Shown here in pieces: positions 15,461-23,831 of a stretch of 64,000 nucleotides of DNA. The number at the start of each line of letters is the position of its first letter. Position 1 is the first letter of the stretch. The translations under genes were made by a program, and so were the position numbers. The DNA is from Gallaecimonas xiamenensis 3-C-1 (GTDB lineage Bacteria; Pseudomonadota; Gammaproteobacteria; Enterobacterales; Gallaecimonadaceae): positions 1 to 64,000 of the forward strand of contig NZ_AMRI01000016.1 of assembly GCF_000299915.1 (NCBI RefSeq), read 5' to 3'. Under the pieces are notes generated by a model. That model was not told the origin of the DNA. It ran no database searches and was given only the letters and a program-made list of their open reading frames with translations.

Positions 15461-16000
15461 TTAGTCCATGGGCCGGGACTTGCCAAAGCCGATGCTGCTG
15501 AGCACGGCGTCGCGGCGGATAAGGCCATGGAACAGGGCCGCCGCCATATGCCCCAGCACCAGCAGCAACAGGCTGTAGGCCAGCAAGCTGTGCAGGGGGC
15601 GAAGCAGGGCGTAAAGGCTATTGGATTTGGCCACCAGTGCCGGCAGCTCAATGCCGCCACCCAGGGTCACAGGGTAGCCCCCGGCGCTTAGCATCAGCCA
15701 GCCGACAAGGGGCATGGCCAACATCAGGCCGTAGAGCAGCAGATGGGAAAACTTCGCCACCAGCTGCATAAAGAGCGGCATGTCGCCGGGTAGGGGCGGG
15801 GTGCGGGTGCTGAGGCGCACAGCCAGCCGCAACAGGGCCAGCACCAAGATGGCGATACCCAGGGGCTTGTGCAGGTCGTAGAGCCAGTCGCGGTTGGCCA
15901 CCGAACTGACCATGCCGGCTCCCACAAACAGCATGGTGAAGATGGCCAGGGCCATCAGCCAGTGCAGCAGGCGAATCGCAATATGAAATCGCGCTTTCAT
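15461..16000 (-). CDS. Cytochrome b561 (YceJ-like)
   Basis: A 179-residue four-helix membrane cytochrome. Histidines suited to ligating two b hemes occur at His13 (RLLHW), His44 (LHKPLG), His86 (SHLLLYG) and in the last helices (PLHSLL, LGHMAAALFH). It would move electrons between the quinone pool and a periplasmic partner. Its ATG overlaps the stop of the catalase-like peroxidase gene by 4 bp (ATGA), so the two are translationally coupled and the b561 probably supplies electrons to that peroxidase. Confidence 0.9.
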   Translation of the reverse strand: MKARFHIAIRLLHWLMALAIFTMLFVGAGMVSSVANRDWLYDLHKPLGIAILVLALLRLAVRLSTRTPPLPGDMPLFMQLVAKFSHLLLYGLMLAMPLVGWLMLSAGGYPVTLGGGIELPALVAKSNSLYALLRPLHSLLAYSLLLLVLGHMAAALFHGLIRRDAVLSSIGFGKSRPMD

Positions 16001-17028
16001 GATTTGTCCTCCAGCTTGGCTTGTTCACCGATGCGGCGGGTGAAGTCGTCGGAATAGACGGCGGAGCGGGCCGGCAGCAGTGGGTCGGCCGAGGGGCTAA
16101 GGCCTGCTGGCAGTATGGTGGGGTCGAAGTTGATGTCGCGGCAGGCGCCGCTGCTCCCGGGCTCGGCCTGGGTCAGCACCAGGGTGCCCACGTCGATGTG
16201 CTGGCGATCGGCAGGCCAGGCCTTGGTGGCATCGGTGACCGGGTCCCCTGGGTTGGCCAGCTGCAATTGCAGCTGCCAGCTGACCGGGCCCTCTTCCAGG
16301 CGCTTTTGGAGATCGGTAAACAAAAAGTCCGGGCCGGCGCCCGCCGGCTGGGCGGCAAAGGGGGCCTGGGGCAGGAAGGACCAGCGCACAAAGCGGCGCT
16401 CGCCGTCGGCGTTGGTGGCCGCAAAGGCGTTGAGGCTGTTAAACGGGGTGCTGGCAAAGCTGTCGGAGCGCTTGTGGTTTTTGGCCCAGTTCAGGAAAGG
16501 GGCGCTTTCGGGGTGGGCTTTGAAGAAGGCGCCAATCTTGGCGCCATCGGGCTTGCCGGTGGCAGGGTCTGGCTGCTGGAGCTTCAGCAGCTGGTAGAAA
16601 TCCTGGGGTTGGCTCAGCACAAACACCGGCGAAGACAACATGGCCATGCGCCATTGTTGGCCGGCGCCGCCGTCAATCTTCAGGCTAAGGGAGCGGGGCG
16701 TGGCGGCGGCGTCGTTGCCGTGGGGGTTGCCGCCGGGCAGGGAAAAACGCCCTGAAACCGGGTAGCGGCCCTGGGTGAAGGCGGTGGCGCTGGACACCGC
16801 CGTGCCCTGGCCGTTGCCCTCGAAGTACCCGCTGACGCAAAGGCCCTTGGTGTGGTTGCGCCTTTCGCCCATGTTGTTGCCGCCATTGGCCTGCAACTGG
16901 TCGACGAGTTTGGCCGGGGTCAGCCGGGCCGGGCTCAGCCAGCCGGCCGAGTAGGCGAAAAAGGCCGCCGGCAGCGCTACGGCCACGGCAATAACGGCCA
17001 GGCGCAGCTTGGTGTTGGGAGTGTCCAT
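15997..17028 (-). CDS. Catalase-family peroxidase, membrane-anchored or exported (SrpA-like)
   Basis: A 343-residue minimal catalase-related protein, far shorter than monofunctional catalases. An N-terminal hydrophobic helix (about 9-29) directs it to the periplasm or anchors it. The distal His59 is in RRNHTKGLCVSGYF; the proximal heme Tyr325 is in ARSAVYSDDFTRR. Proteins of this group act as peroxidases with organic reductants. The start follows AAGGA. It heads an operon with cytochrome b561. A promoter of ECF type (GGAAT-N16-CGT) lies 30-60 bases upstream, facing the divergent sigma factor gene. Confidence 0.9.
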   Translation of the reverse strand: MDTPNTKLRLAVIAVAVALPAAFFAYSAGWLSPARLTPAKLVDQLQANGGNNMGERRNHTKGLCVSGYFEGNGQGTAVSSATAFTQGRYPVSGRFSLPGGNPHGNDAAATPRSLSLKIDGGAGQQWRMAMLSSPVFVLSQPQDFYQLLKLQQPDPATGKPDGAKIGAFFKAHPESAPFLNWAKNHKRSDSFASTPFNSLNAFAATNADGERRFVRWSFLPQAPFAAQPAGAGPDFLFTDLQKRLEEGPVSWQLQLQLANPGDPVTDATKAWPADRQHIDVGTLVLTQAEPGSSGACRDINFDPTILPAGLSPSADPLLPARSAVYSDDFTRRIGEQAKLEDKS

Positions 17029-17059
17029 CGGATGTCCTTGTGGTTAACTACTCAAGCAA

Positions 17060-17113
17060 GACGCCCGGGACTTTTTTTTATTCCACGGGAATAAAAGAAA
17101 GCGCCACTCGTTT
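17060..17113. promoter_or_regulatory. Divergent pair of ECF-type promoters sharing a palindromic -35 region
   Basis: On the plus strand GGAAT (17088-17092) is followed by 16 bases and CGTTT (17109-17113), leading to the sigma gene. On the minus strand GGAAT (17084-17080) is followed by 16 bases and CGTC (17063-17060), leading to the catalase gene. The two -35 boxes form ATTCC-ACG-GGAAT with only three bases between them. Both match the common ECF pattern of GGAA, a 16-17 bp spacer and CGT. Confidence 0.75.
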
Positions 17114-17131
17114 GATAAGCAGACTTAGTGG

Positions 17132-17662
17132 ATGAACTCGGACATGAATGAACTGGACTCGGTCATCCTTGACCAACTGCCAAGCCTGAGGCGCTTTGCC
17201 CTGTCGCTTACCCGCACGCCTTTTGACGCCGACGACCTGGTCCAGGCCACGGTGGAAAAGGCTATCCTCGGCTGGCAGCAGCGCCGGCAGCAGGGGGCGG
17301 TAAGGCCTTGGTTATTCTCCATTCTTTATCGCCACTTTATCGACGGCCAGCGCCGCAACGGCCGCTTTAAAAAGCTGTTGCAGCTCTTTAGCGGCGATGA
17401 GGGCGAAACCGCCACCCTGGAGCAGCAGTTGGAAGAGCACCACGCCCTGGCCCTTTTTGCCAAACTGCCCGAGCCGCAGCGCAGCATCCTGGTGCTGGTG
17501 TCGGTTGAAGGCCTGAGCTACCAGGAAGTGAGCGAGGCGCTGGCCATTCCCATGGGCACCGTCATGTCGCGCCTGTCACGGGCCCGCCAGGCCTATCGCC
17601 AGTTACTTGAAGAGGTGCCGGCCCAAGGCAACGCCGAGGGCCGGCTGAGGGTGATCCGATGA
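17132..17662 (+). CDS. ECF-type RNA polymerase sigma factor
   Basis: A 176-residue sigma-70 factor with regions 2 and 4 only. Region 2 contains FDADDLVQATVEKAI (about 30-44) and RPWLFSILYRHFIDGQRR. Region 4 contains LPEPQRSILVLVSVEGLSYQEVSEALAIPMGTVMSRLSRAR (about 111-151). The ribosome-binding site is weak at both candidate starts (17132 and 17144). It overlaps the anti-sigma gene by 4 bp. The ECF-type promoter just upstream suggests autoregulation and control of the divergent peroxidase-b561 operon, so an oxidative-stress regulon is likely. Confidence 0.9.
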   Translation: MNSDMNELDSVILDQLPSLRRFALSLTRTPFDADDLVQATVEKAILGWQQRRQQGAVRPWLFSILYRHFIDGQRRNGRFKKLLQLFSGDEGETATLEQQLEEHHALALFAKLPEPQRSILVLVSVEGLSYQEVSEALAIPMGTVMSRLSRARQAYRQLLEEVPAQGNAEGRLRVIR

Positions 17663-18381
17663 AACCTAGCCAAGAGCAGCTCCAGGCGTACCTAGACGAC
17701 GAACTGGCCGCCGCCGAGCGCGCCGTGGTGGAAGACTACCTGGCCCGCCACCCCGAGGTTGCCCAGCAGCTGGCCCGTTACCGCCGCGACAGCGAGGCGC
17801 TGCGCCAGGGATTTAGCCAAGTGCCCCTGGCTGCCAACCCGGCCTTACATCCCTTTGCGGTGCGCCGGGCAATCAAGGCCCGGCGCCGGCGCCGCTTTGC
17901 CACCGCCGCCACCCTGGTGTTGGCCCTGGGCTGCGGTTGGTTTGGCGGCAGCCAATGGCAGAGCCGTCTTTATGCCAAAGCGATGTTGCCCATGAGCGAT
18001 GCGGTGGAAGCCTACCGGCTCTTTAGCCAGGCCCCTGCCAAGGGTGTGGACCAGGCCCAGCTGGCCGGTTGGTTCGACAGCCATTTCAAGGGAGCCAGCC
18101 TGCCGCCGGCCCTGGACAACTACGGCCTGAAGCGGGTGGGGGCCGAGCTGATGGCCACCGCCGAAGGGCCGGCCGCCATGGTGCTGTACCGCAACGACAA
18201 GGGCCAGGCGCTGCTGTTCTTTATCCGCCCGCCAGGGCCGCGCCACCATATGCTGCCCAAGGGGGAGCGCCAAGACGGCAGCCTGCTGGCCCGCTATTGG
18301 TCAGACAAGGATTTCAACTATGCCCTGGTCAGCCCCCATGACAGCCCGCTGGTGCCCAGGGGCCCCTTTGGCAGTATCTAG
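17659..18381 (+). CDS. Anti-sigma factor (single-pass membrane protein)
   Basis: A 240-residue protein starting inside the sigma gene's last codons (ATGA). The N-terminal helical domain (EQLQAYLDDELAAAERAVVEDYLARHPEVAQQLARYRRD, about 5-43) is that of anti-sigma factors, but the HxxxCxxC zinc motif is absent. A single membrane helix lies at about 80-95 (FATAATLVLALGCGWFGG), preceded by a basic RRRRR stop. The C-terminal 140 residues would be periplasmic and could sense the stress signal. It is expected to hold the cognate sigma factor inactive at the membrane. Confidence 0.85.
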   Translation: MKPSQEQLQAYLDDELAAAERAVVEDYLARHPEVAQQLARYRRDSEALRQGFSQVPLAANPALHPFAVRRAIKARRRRRFATAATLVLALGCGWFGGSQWQSRLYAKAMLPMSDAVEAYRLFSQAPAKGVDQAQLAGWFDSHFKGASLPPALDNYGLKRVGAELMATAEGPAAMVLYRNDKGQALLFFIRPPGPRHHMLPKGERQDGSLLARYWSDKDFNYALVSPHDSPLVPRGPFGSI

Positions 18382-18409
18382 AGATGGCTGTGCATGGGTG
18401 ATTGAAAAC

Positions 18410-18435
18410 AAAAAGCCGCCTTATGGCGGCTTTTT
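18410..18435. terminator. Bidirectional terminator after the sigma/anti-sigma operon
   Basis: AAAAAGCCGCC-TTAT-GGCGGCTTTTT, between the anti-sigma gene (+) and the convergent DUF4303-like gene (-). Confidence 0.95.
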
Positions 18436-18449
18436 GATGCACAGGATTG

Positions 18450-19193
18450 TTAGTCGGCCTCCAGCTCCCTGGCGGCCTGATTGACCCAGTGATCGGGCAT
18501 GTCTTTGATCAGCGCCGCCTCCTTGGCGCACATGGCGGTCATCGCCTGGCGGCCCTCGTAGAAACGCCGATAGCCGGCTTCGTCATTCAGGGCATGAATG
18601 TCTTCAAGCTGCACCACATCGTCGTAAGGGGTAGCGTCGGTAACCAATATGGCGCCGGTCTCGGCCAGCCAGTCCTGAAACCAGGGTTCGCCTTTAAGGT
18701 TCAGCAGCGCCCGCCGGGCCGCCAGCCGCAATTGCAGGTAATGGTCCCGTATCAGATCTTCGATAAGGGCCTGGTGGAAACGGTGCTCCGGCTCGGTGGC
18801 TTCGATTTCCTCTTCTGCTTCTTCCAGCAGCGCCTGGATCTGTTCCAGCACGGCCAGGCTCTCGGGCAGCCAATCTTGATCCATCACCGTTTGGGCGTGG
18901 GGGTTGTCAATCAGCCCCCAGCGGCGGCTGGTTTTGCGGTCTGCTATGGAAAGGGGCGAGTCTTGGTCCTGGTTGGCTTGCCAGTCCAGGGCTTTTTCCG
19001 AGGCCAGCAAGGGAGCGATGTGTTGCCAGCTGCCCTGGTCGTAATACAGGCCGATGGCATAGATGCCGTAGGCGGGGTCTGCGTATTCTTCCTTGAGGTG
19101 CTGAAATGCCTGGCCCAGTTCCTGTTGCAGACATTGGCTGAAGGACTGAATTTGTAAATCGAGCTGATGCTCAAGGGAGGGGGTGTCGGTCAT
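18450..19193 (-). CDS. DUF4303-like hypothetical protein
   Basis: A 247-residue soluble, acidic protein. The start at 19193 (MTDTPSLEHQL) follows AAGGAGAT; the open frame continues upstream for 65 more codons, but these read as non-protein. Residues about 30-55 (AFQHLKEEYADPAYGIYAIGLYYDQGSW) resemble the opening of DUF4303 proteins, sometimes found near immunity or toxin genes. A very acidic helix (LLEEAEEEIEATEPEH) lies mid-protein. Function unknown, and I see no toxin partner next to it. Confidence 0.6.
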   Translation of the reverse strand: MTDTPSLEHQLDLQIQSFSQCLQQELGQAFQHLKEEYADPAYGIYAIGLYYDQGSWQHIAPLLASEKALDWQANQDQDSPLSIADRKTSRRWGLIDNPHAQTVMDQDWLPESLAVLEQIQALLEEAEEEIEATEPEHRFHQALIEDLIRDHYLQLRLAARRALLNLKGEPWFQDWLAETGAILVTDATPYDDVVQLEDIHALNDEAGYRRFYEGRQAMTAMCAKEAALIKDMPDHWVNQAARELEAD

Positions 19194-19270
19194 AAGATTA
19201 TCTCCTTGTTTTTTAAGCGCCGTTCCTGGCTGTTTTTGCACCTTAGCATATCCAACCCCAGGCATGGCCC

Positions 19271-20185
19271 TCATTTGGAGGCGATACGCCTGGCATAGCT
19301 GCGACACTCGGCAATGCAGCTTAGGATGCGTGGGTCCCGCTCGCGGCTGGCCAGACACACCATGGAGATCTGCTGGGTAACCTGGCACTCGGGGGCCAGG
19401 GGAATAAGGCGGATTTTATTCTCGAACACCGCTTCCACCCGCCTTGGCAGCAGCGCCAGGCCCACCCCGGCACTGACCATGGAAATGAGCGAAAAAATAT
19501 CCGACACCTGCATCACCACGTTGGGGGTCATGCCGGCCTTGTCGAAGGCCCGGTAGCTGTCTTGGCTGGTGGCAAAGCCCTTGGCCAGGGTCACGAAGGT
19601 GGCGTCGTTGAGGTTGTCGAGATTGGTCTGGGGCAGGGCCTGTAAGGGCGAGTCCGGCGGTACCGCCAGGCAGATATCGTCTTCAAAGAGCGGCAGGGTG
19701 ATGAAATCCGGGTCTTCAAAGCCGGGCTCCAGGGCCACCAGGATCACGTCCAGTTCCAGGGCCTTGAGCTTGTTGAACAGCACCGTATTGGAGTCCAGGC
19801 TCAGCTCGATATTGAGCTCGCCCTTGCGAAGCTTAAGGCCGGCAATGAGCTGCGGCACTGTGCCCAGGGTCAACGAATAGAGCGCCCCCAGCTTGAACTG
19901 GTTGGAGTACACCCCGGCCGTTTCCCGCACCGCCTTGATGGCATCGTCCAGGGACGCCAGCACCTGCTGGCCTTGCTCGGCCAGTACCTGGGCGCTGGGC
20001 AGTGGCACCAGCAAGCGCCCCTCCTGGCGAAACAGCGGGCACTTGAGGGCCTCTTCCAGGGAATGAATGGCCCTGTGCACGCTCACCGCGCTCAGCCCCA
20101 GGGCTTCGGCCGCCTCCGCCAGGGTGCCGGTGCGCATAAAGGTAAGGAAGATATCGAGTTTTTTAAGGGTAATGCCGTCGTCCAC
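19271..20185 (-). CDS. LysR family regulator, probable malonate regulator (MdcR-like)
   Basis: A 304-residue LysR-type protein starting at GTG (20185). HTH: TLAEAAEALGLSAVSVHRAIHSLEEALKCPLFRQ (about 21-54). It lies directly downstream of mdcABCDEGH-madLM on the same strand, the position of mdcR in Pseudomonas loci. A terminator at 20211-20238 separates it from madM, so it is probably expressed from its own promoter or by read-through. It should respond to malonate or malonyl-CoA and activate the mdc promoter, where a 25-bp palindrome is present. Confidence 0.8.
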   Translation of the reverse strand: MDDGITLKKLDIFLTFMRTGTLAEAAEALGLSAVSVHRAIHSLEEALKCPLFRQEGRLLVPLPSAQVLAEQGQQVLASLDDAIKAVRETAGVYSNQFKLGALYSLTLGTVPQLIAGLKLRKGELNIELSLDSNTVLFNKLKALELDVILVALEPGFEDPDFITLPLFEDDICLAVPPDSPLQALPQTNLDNLNDATFVTLAKGFATSQDSYRAFDKAGMTPNVVMQVSDIFSLISMVSAGVGLALLPRRVEAVFENKIRLIPLAPECQVTQQISMVCLASRERDPRILSCIAECRSYARRIASK

Positions 20186-20210
20186 CTGCTGCCTGCCTTG
20201 CCGCCCAACT

Positions 20211-20238
20211 GAAAAAAACGGCCGGTAGAACCGGCCGT
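20211..20238 (-). terminator. Terminator after madM
   Basis: On the minus strand ACGGCCGGTTCTACCGGCCG is followed by a run of seven T residues. It marks the end of the mdc-mad transcript before the LysR gene. Confidence 0.9.
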
Positions 20239-20286
20239 CTGACTATGGCGCCGCCCCCTTGCAAGGGCAATGCGACTTAAGTGGCA

Positions 20287-21054
20287 TTATTGACCTGTGA
20301 TTGCCAGCATAGCCAGAAAGAGCAGTGAGGGGCCCAGCAGGCAACCGGCAGCGGTGTAGAAGGCGGCGGTCAGGCAGCCGTAGGGCACCAGTTTGGGATC
20401 GGTGGCGGCAAGACCGGCCGCCACACCGCTGGAGGTGCCCATCAGGCCACCGAACAGCACGGCGGTGCGGGGGTTGTTAAGGCCGATGTACTTGGCCACG
20501 AAAGGGGTGGCGACCATCACCAGGATGGATTTGACCAAGCCGGCGGCGATGGACAGCGCCATCACTTCCGAGCTGGCACCGATGGCGGCGCCGGTCACCG
20601 GGCCAACGATGTAGGTTACGGCGCCGGCACCTATGGTGGTGAGGCTCACCGCGTCGGTGTAACCAAAGGCCATGGCCACCGCCACACCTGCCACAAAGGA
20701 GGACAGGACCCCCAGCAGCAGCGCCAGTATCCCCACGAAACCGGCCTTTTTCAGCTCCTCGACCTTGACCCCGTAACCTGTGGCGACGATGGCAAAGTCC
20801 CGCAGCATGGTGCCGCCGACAATGCCGATGCCAGAGAGCAGCGGCAGGTCCATCAAGCCATGCTTGCCGCCGCTGATGATGCCGCCGATATAGGCTAGCA
20901 CCAGGCCGCAGAGGATGGCGATGGCACTGCCGTGGATACGCCCGGAGGTGAGCTTGGCCGACAGCCAGTACGACAGCCACATGATGAGGCCGATAACCGC
21001 AAAACCCACCACCATGCTGTAGGTGTTGGAGACCTTGAGCAGTGCGTCAAACAT
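20287..21054 (-). CDS. madM: Malonate transporter subunit MadM
   Basis: A 255-residue membrane protein with about seven to eight helices, rich in Gly and Ala, matching the large subunit of the two-component MadLM malonate:Na+ or H+ symporter. Recognisable parts are IIWLSYWLSAKLTSGRIHGSA-like and ISGGKHGLMDLPLLSGIGIVGG, and a C-terminal GGLMGTSSGVAAGLAATDPKLVPYG. It overlaps madL by 8 bp, so the subunits are made together. It supplies malonate to the decarboxylase encoded upstream in the same operon. Confidence 0.93.
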   Translation of the reverse strand: MFDALLKVSNTYSMVVGFAVIGLIMWLSYWLSAKLTSGRIHGSAIAILCGLVLAYIGGIISGGKHGLMDLPLLSGIGIVGGTMLRDFAIVATGYGVKVEELKKAGFVGILALLLGVLSSFVAGVAVAMAFGYTDAVSLTTIGAGAVTYIVGPVTGAAIGASSEVMALSIAAGLVKSILVMVATPFVAKYIGLNNPRTAVLFGGLMGTSSGVAAGLAATDPKLVPYGCLTAAFYTAAGCLLGPSLLFLAMLAITGQ

Positions 21055-21457
21055 GGCGGCTCTCCTCGGCGGTCATGGCTTCTGTCTGTTCTTCGCTTTG
21101 ACTTTCCCGCCCCCAGCGGTCCAGTACCGGCACCAGGGCAAAGCCCAGCACCACGGCGGCAATGCCGGCGGTAATGGCCATGGGGCCACCGGTCAGGGCG
21201 CCGTAGACGTTTTGCTTGGCGGCCATGGCCACCACCACGGGCACATAGATGGCACTGAAAAACTCGATGCCCTGTTCGCTTTTTAAATCCAATACCCCTC
21301 TTTTTTGCAAGGTACTGCCCACCAGCACCAACAGCACCATGGCGATACCCACGCCGCCTACGTTGGCGGGGATACCGATAAGGGTGCCAAGGAGCTGGCC
21401 TATGGCCACACCCAAGAGGGTGCAGACCGCCAGTAAGGTGACGCCGTAAATGATCAT
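21047..21457 (-). CDS. madL: Malonate transporter subunit MadL
   Basis: A 136-residue small membrane subunit with four helices. The opening MIIYGVTLLAVCTLLGVAIGQ and the segment LQKRGVLDLKSEQGIEFFSAIYVPVVVAMAA are typical of MadL. The hydrophilic C-terminal tail is variable. It lies 69 bp after mdcH on the same strand. The mdcF-type single-protein carrier seen in enteric loci is absent and MadLM replaces it, as in Pseudomonas. Confidence 0.93.
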   Translation of the reverse strand: MIIYGVTLLAVCTLLGVAIGQLLGTLIGIPANVGGVGIAMVLLVLVGSTLQKRGVLDLKSEQGIEFFSAIYVPVVVAMAAKQNVYGALTGGPMAITAGIAAVVLGFALVPVLDRWGRESQSEEQTEAMTAEESRHV

Positions 21458-21526
21458 GATGTTTCTCCGCTGTCGTCGTTTTTATGTGCCGAAGCGTACA
21501 ACCGACTCACTTCGGTGCTGCCACCC

Positions 21527-22435
21527 TCAGCCGCTGCATAAAAGCTGAAGGCTATCGAGCCGGGTGCTGTCTGCCCCGACGCAGTGCCCCTGCGGCAACA
21601 CTCGCCGGAACAAGCCGGTGAGGGTGCCGCTGGGGGGCAGTTCTATGGCGGCGCTGACGCCGCGTTCGGCCAGCAGGCGGCTGGCATCGAGCCAGTGCAC
21701 CTGCCGCGCCATGTTCATGGCCAAATCGTCCCGGATAGCGTCTTTGTCCCGCAGCAGCCGTGCCTTGCTGGCGCTGACATAACCGATACGGGGCGCCTGC
21801 ATGGCCACCTTATCCAGGGCGGATTTCAGTACCAGGGCCTGCTCATCCAGCAGCGGGCAGTGGGACGGCACCGTGACGCTAAGGGCCTGGCAATGGCCGC
21901 CGGCCTTGGCAATAGACGGCTTAAGGGCGTCCAGCCCGGCCCAGGAGCCTGAGAGCACGCACTGGTTGTCGGCATTGATATTGGCCAGATACGACTCCCC
22001 CGAGCCGTTTCTCTCCAGCAGTGCCTGCACCTGGTAACGGTCCAGGCCCGTTACCGCCATCATGCCAAAGCTGCTGGGAAAGGCGTTTTGCATCAGGTCC
22101 CCGCGCAGGGCCACCAGTTGCAAAGCGTCTTCAAAGGTCAGGCTTTCGGCCAGCACCGCCGCCGGGAAGGCGCCGATGGAAAGCCCCAGCACAAAGCGCG
22201 GCTTGCAGCCTTCGCTCAGCAGGTAGCGGCCCCAGGCAACGCTACTTATCAAGAGCGATAATTGCACGTTGCGGCTGTGGCCAAGAGCGTTGTCGCTGTC
22301 GAGGGTGGTAAGGGCCTGGCCCAGCACCGCCTCGGCGCTGGCAGCGACGGCTTGGGCGGCGGGGTGCGCCGGCAGCTTTTGCAGCATGCCGGGGCGCTGG
22401 GCCCCCTGGCCTGGGCAGGTAAATACGGCGCTCAT
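21527..22435 (-). CDS. mdcH: Malonyl-CoA:ACP transacylase of malonate decarboxylase
   Basis: A 302-residue FabD-like acyltransferase. The opening FTCPGQGAQRPGML and the elbow GLSIGAF with nucleophile Ser86 are diagnostic; a catalytic His is expected in VTVPSHCPLLDEQA. It primes the decarboxylase by moving malonyl from malonyl-CoA to the MdcC acyl carrier. The start at 22435 overlaps the mdcG stop by 4 bp; the open frame continues upstream but there it is mdcG shadow. Confidence 0.95.
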   Translation of the reverse strand: MSAVFTCPGQGAQRPGMLQKLPAHPAAQAVAASAEAVLGQALTTLDSDNALGHSRNVQLSLLISSVAWGRYLLSEGCKPRFVLGLSIGAFPAAVLAESLTFEDALQLVALRGDLMQNAFPSSFGMMAVTGLDRYQVQALLERNGSGESYLANINADNQCVLSGSWAGLDALKPSIAKAGGHCQALSVTVPSHCPLLDEQALVLKSALDKVAMQAPRIGYVSASKARLLRDKDAIRDDLAMNMARQVHWLDASRLLAERGVSAAIELPPSGTLTGLFRRVLPQGHCVGADSTRLDSLQLLCSG

Positions 22436-23052
22436 GCCACTTGCTCCTGCCAGGGCTGGCCGGTCAACAGCGGCCCCTGGTCGGTTTTTAAAAGGACCTT
22501 GGTGCTGGGGCCGGCCCATTCGGCCAGGGCCACGGCGCCCCCCGGCAGCGCCAGCTGCACGTCGAGCTGGCAAGGGCCAAGGTTTAGCGCCTGCCAAAGC
22601 GCCTTGGCCTCGCTTCTTGCCAAAGGCCCCTGGCAGCGCAGCAGCAGGTCGAGGTCTGAGCTGCCGGTCAGCTGGCGGATGCCGCTTGCCAGTTCATACC
22701 CCAGGCTGCCGGTGATGCCCCACTGATAATCGCCAAGGAGCCCCGCTATCCGGTCCAGGGTAACCAGCACCGGGTGCTGGCCGCGAAGGCGGTGGCCGAA
22801 CCAGCTTTTATGGCGCACCAGATCAAAGGGCGTCAGGGCCTTTTCTACTGCGGCCTTGGGTACAAAGGCGCCCTGGCGTTCGGCCTTATTGCTGCCGCGA
22901 AGCCCCACCGGCACCAGGGTGGCGCTGCTGGGTGCCCGGCGCACCACCACCGGGCCGGTAAGCGCCGCCGCCCAGGGCGCGAGCTGCTCCCCGGCCGGCG
23001 CCAACAGGCTGCCGGCTTTCACCCACAACAAGTCGTGGGGTTGCCAGTTCAT
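22432..23052 (-). CDS. mdcG: Phosphoribosyl-dephospho-CoA transferase
   Basis: A 206-residue nucleotidyltransferase that attaches the 2'-(5''-triphosphoribosyl)-3'-dephospho-CoA prosthetic group to MdcC. The nucleotidyltransferase-like core GSLGYELASG...TGSSDLDLLLRC (about 125-148) carries the two metal-binding Asp. FVPKAAVEKALTPFDLV is a further conserved segment. The start at 23052 (MNWQPHDLLWV) overlaps the mdcE stop by 4 bp, continuing the chain of coupled genes. Confidence 0.93.
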   Translation of the reverse strand: MNWQPHDLLWVKAGSLLAPAGEQLAPWAAALTGPVVVRRAPSSATLVPVGLRGSNKAERQGAFVPKAAVEKALTPFDLVRHKSWFGHRLRGQHPVLVTLDRIAGLLGDYQWGITGSLGYELASGIRQLTGSSDLDLLLRCQGPLARSEAKALWQALNLGPCQLDVQLALPGGAVALAEWAGPSTKVLLKTDQGPLLTGQPWQEQVA

Positions 23053-23831
23053 GACTCCAGCGCCCATTGCTGGCGCAGCAGCTGGCGCACTTTCTTGGAG
23101 GCCTGGCGGTTTTCGCCGTCCAGGCGGTGGGCAAGGCTGGTGCTGCCAAGGGCTTGCTGCTGGGCAGCGGCAAGGGCCGCGTTGACCTTTTCAAGGTCGC
23201 TGCCGGTGGGGGCCTCGGCGCTTGACACCTCAATGCGGCCGCTCAGCAGCCCCAAAGAGGCGTAGTTTTTAAGGTCGTAGGCCATGGGCGGGATGCTGGC
23301 GGCCAGGCGGTCCAAGTCTTCTTCGCTGCGCTGGGTGACCCTGGCCGCAGCGGCCTTACCCATGGCGTGCACCATGACGCCGGCATCGTCCAGGGCCAGG
23401 ATGGCGTTGGCCTGGTAGCCGTGGGCCAAAAAGGCGCCGGACATGGCCTTGCCTACCAACAGCGCCAGCACCGGGTGCCCGGCCTGGCGGGCCTTGGCGT
23501 AGGCGCCGGCAGCGGCGGCCAGGGCCTGATGAATACCCAGAGCCTCTTCGCGGCGGCCATAAGCTTGGCTGGGCACATCGACAATGGCCAGCAGGGTGCG
23601 CTTATCGCCGGTGGCTTCTTGCACCACCTTGGCAAGCGCCCAGCCTTCCAGCAGCCCCACTTCGCCGCTGCGGGCGCGGGGGAAGGGGTTGGCGGCATCG
23701 GGGCGCACCAGAATGACCCGGCAGGGGCGGCCGGCCAGCTCGCCGTCGGCAACGCACACCGAGGGCACGGGGCTAGGCTTTTGCTGCATGTTCTGGGTCA
23801 GGGCGTCAAACCAGTGTTGGCCACGGCTCAT
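23049..23831 (-). CDS. mdcE: Malonate decarboxylase gamma subunit
   Basis: A 260-residue crotonase-fold carboxyltransferase-like subunit. With MdcD it removes CO2 from malonyl-S-ACP. Recognisable segments include LLAIVDVPSQAYGRREEALGIHQALA, VGKAMSGAFLAHGYQA with its oxyanion-type glycines, and IPPMAYDLKNYASLGLL. It is somewhat diverged at the C-terminus. It overlaps mdcD and mdcG by 4 bp on each side. Confidence 0.93.
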   Translation of the reverse strand: MSRGQHWFDALTQNMQQKPSPVPSVCVADGELAGRPCRVILVRPDAANPFPRARSGEVGLLEGWALAKVVQEATGDKRTLLAIVDVPSQAYGRREEALGIHQALAAAAGAYAKARQAGHPVLALLVGKAMSGAFLAHGYQANAILALDDAGVMVHAMGKAAAARVTQRSEEDLDRLAASIPPMAYDLKNYASLGLLSGRIEVSSAEAPTGSDLEKVNAALAAAQQQALGSTSLAHRLDGENRQASKKVRQLLRQQWALES

